A stretch of 64,000 nt of DNA from Gigaspora rosea (Eukaryota > Glomeromycota > Glomeromycetes > Diversisporales > Gigasporaceae). Of the stretch, positions 58,243 through 64,000 are shown piece after piece (within the stretch, counting starts at the first letter, position 1; the number at the start of each line of letters is the position of its first letter). A model generated the notes under the pieces. That model was given only the letters and a program-made list of their open reading frames with translations. It ran no database searches and was not told where the DNA came from. The stretch is from assembly GCA_003550325.1 (NCBI GenBank), contig QKWP01000077.1:273717-337716 (forward strand), given 5' to 3'. Position numbers and translations under genes: made by a program.

Positions 58243-61200
58243 ATGTCGTCATCTTCATCCTACAAACGCGAAGAGATCGAAAGTAAAAACTTCGCCAAAG
58301 AAGTTTACGATTATGACTGGTCATCGACTCCTCTTGGACCTATGGATTCATGGGATGGTGGAATCAAAACTGCTACGGTAATTTATAAATTTATATGATT
58401 ATAATTATTAATTTTATTAATTTGGAATTTTTTAACATAATTTATAAAAATTACATTTGTTTACATAGAATTTATGTCTTCAATCTGTTTTTCCTATCTG
58501 TCTCTTTATTGGTTCTCCCGATTGGATTCAACTGTATAATAAAGGTAACCATTTTAGAATTTAGTCGTTAAGATTATCTGATTAATTTTTTATATTAATT
58601 TATTAATTTTTAATTATCATTTGTATAGCATGGGAACCGATATTACAGTCGAAACCATATGGTTAATTTATATGATTTATTATTATATGTCAATGTTAAT
58701 TATATAATTTATCGTAATTATCTTTATAATAAATTTTATTAACTTAATATCTTTATTAATATTAAATAGCAATAGGAAAATCTGTTAAAGAAACTTGGTC
58801 TGAAGTATCTGATTTAATTGTTCCAATGTTTGAAGGGTATGTTAAGTGATAATTTTACATTAATGACATCTGAAAATTTCTCTTAATTGACAACTAATAC
58901 TAATATATACTAATATATATGTATATAGTGTAAGAACATCAAAAACAGGCATATATAGAGTTGATGATTTTTATGAATTGCATCGTGATGGGTATGCTGA
59001 AGAGACGTACTTTGACTATACGTATAGTCCAGTTTTCAAATTAGATGGTTCAGTCTGGGCTGTAAGTACTATAGCGCAAGAAACTACTCAAAAAGTTTTG
59101 AACGCTCGAAGATTAAAAATACTTGGTGAATTTGGACGAAAGATGCCTGGTTAGTATTTATGTGATTATTACTGTATTATATTATATATTTTGAATTTTA
59201 TTTTTTTTTAATGTAATTCATTTTATAATAATTCATTTATAATGATTATTAAAGAGATTGCGTCGTTAGAAAAAGCCTGCCATATTACAACAGAAGTATT
59301 AAAAAACAATAAAGACATTCCTTATGCGTTAGTTTACTTTGTCGAATACAAATTAAACACTGACTCTAAGATTGCACGCCTGATCTCTACAACTTTTGAT
59401 AAGGATGATAAAAACGGATATCAATTGCCTGATTATTTTCCAGATACACCCAAAATAATTGACTTACCTAAAGTTGCAAATAATTACGATGATAAATATG
59501 TAATATTAAAACGACACGTTGCAACTTATTCATTTTTAAACTGTGAGGAATCTTGGCCATTAGACCTTGTAGTAAAGGATGAAAAACCTGTAAAAGTTCT
59601 TTTAAAAGATGGTTCTCAGGCTGTACTCTTATTAACAAATACTTTTTGTGCTGATCAATCATTGTCGGCTATATTGATTTGTGGTATTAATCGACTTCGT
59701 ACACTTGATGAAAAGTATATGGAATTTTTGCAAGTATGAAAAGTTTACATAATTAATTTTCATTAACTTTCTTTATAATTAAATACATTATAATTTTTTT
59801 GTTAGTTGGTCTTAAATCAAATGAATACATGTTTACTACAAGGAAAAACAAGAGAAGAGGAAAAAAAACGCGCCAAACTATTGGAAGATCTAAATTCTCA
59901 GAAAGTCATGTTTTTTCAAGGCCTTAGTCATGAATTAAAAAGTATATGTTTATAATACCCTTAAAATAATTCTTTTTAATGATTTGCACAAATTTGCTCA
60001 ACCTTTTTCTTATCATACTAGCTCCATTAACTTTAATGCTTTCACCTCTTGAAGACGTAATTACTATAAGTGCACAAGGTTCTCCAATAATGTCATATCT
60101 TCAAATTGTAAGACGTAACGCTCGCCGACTACTTAAACTTATTAACGCTTTATTACAAGTTAGTTATATATATATATATATCGTAATTTTCTATAATAAA
60201 TTTTTATATAATTACAATTATATTAAAAATAATCTACCTTTTAACACAGTTTTCAAGTCTAGAAACAGATCAGTTCAAAGCCAGTTATCGTGAAACGAAT
60301 ATAGTTAAATATACTAAAGAACTAGCTTCAGACTTTAAAAATATGGCTAAAAAATTAGGTTTGGAATACAACATAGATATTCCATCTCCTGATGAATTCA
60401 ATCAAGCAGTAGACGATAAGATTTATTTGGATCGTGATATGTATGAAACTATTTTATCTAACCTTTGTAAGTATTTTTTAAAAAAAAAACTTTTTTTTTT
60501 TTTTTGTCGTTATAATGTTTCATTAAAATAGCAGAATTTATTGTACTAAATACTTTGCTTATTAAAGGTTCAAATGCATTAAAGCATACTTGGAACGGAA
60601 GTATTACCGTCCGTCTATATCTTGATTACAAGGACAATAAAAAAATGATAGCTCTTGAAGTTTCAGATACAGGTTAGTAATTATTACTCTAGTACTGTAG
60701 TATCATATTAGATAATTATTTATAGTCCTTACTCCCTAAATCTATATTTCAGTACTAATATATTCGTTATATTCGTTATTATTTCCGGATTTTTTTTTAT
60801 CCAGGAGTTGGTATACCGGAATCCGTCCTTCCAAATATATTTCAACGCTTTTATCGTGTAGAATCTCAAGGCTCACGTAGTCATGAGGGTACTGGAATAG
60901 GACTCGCTCTAGTTAAAGAGCTTCTTACTCGTCATGGTGGAGAAATTACTGTAACTTCTGTAATAAATCAAGGAACGACGTTTAAATGCTGGCTTCCAAT
61001 AGGATGCGACCACTTACCGAAAAATCAAATATATTCCTATAGGACTGAAACGCAAACAAGTGATGATCAGGAATTATACTCTAACCGACAGCTTTATTTA
61101 GAAGAAAGTTCTCAATGGATAAATGATAGTATATCTGAATCTCAAGAAAATAAAATGGATCAATTGTCCACAAAGGATCAAGTGTCAACGGACAATCAAA

Positions 61201-64000
61201 ATATGGAGATTGATAATACTAATAAAATGTTAACAAAAGATATTCTTACTACTAGTAAAAAATTTCAAATCTTGCTTGTTGAAGATAATAATGATATGCG
61301 GTAATATATCAGATATATTGTCTTATTCAATTATATAATTAATTATATTAAATATTTGATAAATTGCCTCTTATTATTTACCATGTTTATAGTGATTATC
61401 TAGCGGATCTGTTAAAAGAATTTGACATACATCTTGCTCGCGACGGCAAAGATGCTTTAAGAGTTTTGAAAAAGCTTAATAAATTACCTGATTTAATCCT
61501 TAGCGGTAAGTAATTTATATAATAATAAAGGTTTGATTTTGATATATTACATATAATAATTATATAATATGAATTTAATAAATTTTAATAAATTTAATAA
61601 ATTTAATAAATTTTATAGATATCATGATGCCAAATATGGATGGATACCAATTATTAGAAGTATTAAGATCTAACGAAAAAACTCAAACTATCCCTATAAT
61701 ATTAGTATCTGCAAGAGCTTGTGAAGATTCCAGAGTTCTAGGTATTGAATTATTAATTTATTAATTTATTTATTAATGTTTATATAGTTATATTTATATT
61801 ATTATTTTTTATCATTTTTATTTGATCTATTTTATAGGTCTGGATAAAGGAGCAGATGATTATTTATCAAAACCATTTTCTGCTCGAGACCTAATCGCTC
61901 GCGTCCGTACTAATATTAATCTTTCAGTTCTTCGTCGTAAAATAATATTTCATCAATGTAGACAAGAAGCAATAAAGCAATTATTACTTTTAATATCAGA
62001 AAAGATTACTTCCAAATCAAGCCTAGATGAAACATTGCAAAACGTTGCTGAAGAACTCTATAAAATATTACCATGTGAAAGAATATCAATTATTTCAAAT
62101 GAACATATTGAATCAACTAGTAATAGAATAGTTGCTTTATTTGAAGGCTCGGAAAATGTAGCTAATTCATCCTCAGAGATTGATGATTACTATAAAAGTG
62201 AATCACAAAACATCTATAATATACAAGAATTTTTAAAGAATAATTCAGGAATAGTTATTTCTTTTAACGTATATTGTGATGAAGTTTGTAAGGATGCATC
62301 GATATTATCTGTAGAAATAAAATTACATAATAATATTTGGGGATGGATAAAAGCATATAGACCTTCAAATTCTATTTGGCTCGTATCTGAAATAGAATTA
62401 TTACAACAAATATCAAATCAAATAAGTTTAGCTATTACTCATGCCAATTTATTAGAAGAGAATGCCGAAAAGGATATTCAAATAAAAGTTGCTGAAACTG
62501 CAAGTATTGCAAAGAGTCAAATATTAGCAAATACTTCTCACGGTATATTATTGTTCCATTATTTATATTACTAAAAATTTTTATTTTTTACTAATTTTTA
62601 ATTTTAATCTTTTTATAGAATTACGAACACCGCTAGGAGCGATAGTAGGCATTCTTTCTTCCTTTGATCGCGTTACTTTAACTGCTGATCAAAATGATAT
62701 GATTAATATCATGTCACGTGCTTCTGACATAGTGTTATCTATAATAAATGACATCCTTGGCGCAGCAAAATTAGAAGCACAAAAACTCACTCTAATAAAC
62801 AGAACATTTTATTTATCAAATTTATTTGAGGTTACAATTGAAAAATTTGGAAAAAGAGCCGGAGCTAAAAAGATTGAACTAATTTTAAATTGCGATATAG
62901 ATGAAGTGTCAATATATGTTAAAAGTGATCCTGAAAGGTGATTGAATTAATGCATTTTATATGATCAATATAATAATTTATTACTTACTTTGTTCTTATT
63001 AAATAGACTGGAACAAGTTTTATCTCATTTATTATCAAACTCGTAAATATTTTTATTTTTTTTAATTAATTTAATTATTTTAATTATTTTTAATTATTTT
63101 TAATTATTTTTAATTATTTAATTATTTTTAATTGCTTTTCAAAACCATTAATTAAATAATTTTTTTAGAGTTAAATTTACTGATAAAGGTGAAATAGTAT
63201 TAAAAATTTCAATACAATCACGAGATGTCATTGATGAAAATGAAGAGAATCCGACTTATGGTCAAATACTTAAAAAAGAAAATCTATTGGTTGAATTATA
63301 TGATACTGGTATTGGGTAAGTTACTTCATGATATATATATATATATATATATGTATATGTATCAGATATATATATTACTTTATATAACAGATATCATATA
63401 ATAATTTTTATTTAATACAACAGCATAGATCCAAAATATGCAGAAAATGCTTGGAAAAGTTATTCACAAGGTGATATGTCAGTAACCAAAAGGCAAGATG
63501 GTATAGGACTTGGTCTTTCAATTTGTAAAAGTTTAGTAGAAATTAATGGAGGAGAAATTAAAGTAGAAAGTCAATTAGGAAAAGGAAGTAAATTTTGGTT
63601 TACATGGAATATTGAATCATTATCAATAACTTCCCCATTATTTATATCACAATTTGATGAAATAAATTATCTTATGAAAGAAAAACGTATACTAGTAATT
63701 CATCCAATTGAAAGTATGAGAGATGCAATGTTGAAATACCTTAAAAATTTCACTAAAGTTGATGCATTTGGTACCTTTGACAAAGGTATTAACGCAGCTA
63801 AAAGGCATGAAGAATTATATAATAAACCTGCTTATGATATAGCATTCATTAGTATTTATGAAGATAATGAAGCAGAGGTTATGAAAGCAGTATTAGAATT
63901 GAAAATATTAATCAATCATAATAGCTTAGTAATAATTTTTATAACATTTCCAAGTAATAAAGGAATTGAAGTTGCAGAAAAATTAATTAGAAAATCTGGA
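58243..64000 (+). CDS. Dual hybrid histidine kinase (3' end outside window)
   Basis: Two-component signalling kinase with two kinase cores. Exons: 58243-58377, 58469-58544, 58629-58661, 58770-58836, 58929-59149, 59255-59733, 59806-59941, 60022-60158, 60250-60466, 60568-60672, 60805-61300, 61393-61505, 61619-61741, 61838-62542, 62619-62937, 63007-63042, 63169-63315, 63424-64000+; 1,374 codons to the window end, all in frame. Order: PAS-like sensor (about 46-170), GAF-like region (178-337), HisKA with His379 in GLSHELKTPL, ATPase core with N499, DTGVGIPE and [12 protein letters not shown], receiver with VEDNND and phospho-Asp739 in [10 protein letters not shown], a second GAF-like region, second HisKA with His1014 in [10 protein letters not shown], second ATPase core with [14 protein letters not shown] receiver-like segment from about 1267 has Ser in place of the acceptor Asp. 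A functional receiver probably follows. No transmembrane segment seen, so likely cytosolic. Confidence 0.9.

Overview
The window looks like nuclear DNA of an arbuscular mycorrhizal fungus (Glomeromycotina, Rhizophagus/Gigaspora type). This is inferred from very AT-rich intergenic DNA, short GT-AG introns, Sel1-repeat and kinase gene remnants of the kind expanded in these fungi, a dual hybrid histidine kinase, and dense nested transposons. No rRNA, functional tRNA or CRISPR array was seen.

Layout. 1-2430: minus-strand remains of a protein kinase (split by a foldback MITE) and of a Sel1-repeat gene. 2430-5780: non-coding, with small repeats. 5780-13190: the most unusual part. On the minus strand about 49 tiny intervals, 41 of them exactly 3 nt and the rest 6, 9 or 12 nt, each lie between an AG acceptor and a GTAAGT-like donor, with introns mostly 60-110 nt. 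Joined to a 29-nt ATG exon they give one open, cysteine-rich frame, and a candidate last exon carries the stop. I read this as a micro-exon gene built almost wholly of one-codon exons. Three tandem ~105-bp units with TGACGT boxes lie just upstream of it.

13618-21587: a broken Ty3/gypsy LTR retrotransposon fossil holding two MITEs. 21588-25560: palindromic MITEs and a decayed Sel1 gene. 25560-36200: many nested MITEs (hAT-, piggyBac-, Tc1/mariner-like), a palindromic foldback family, and copy A of a ~1.3-kb retroposon with a tRNA-like head. 36200-40800: T-rich DNA, a SET-domain-like pseudogene, more MITEs. 40670-48960: a large near-perfect palindrome, split by a 936-bp hAT-like element in its left arm and by retroposon copy B at its right end. 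Copy B is itself split by a complete-looking 4,996-bp hAT transposon with 8-bp target duplications and a seven-exon, 657-codon transposase. 48940-58240: minisatellite, ~370-bp tandem repeats, MITEs, otherwise empty.

58243-64000: an 18-exon (so far) dual hybrid histidine kinase on the plus strand that runs off the window. It is the only ordinary-looking intact host gene here. The small plus- and minus-strand remnants (kinase, Sel1, SET) show the decay typical of expanded families in these genomes. All calls come from reading the sequence by eye; splice sites and phases were checked by hand counting.
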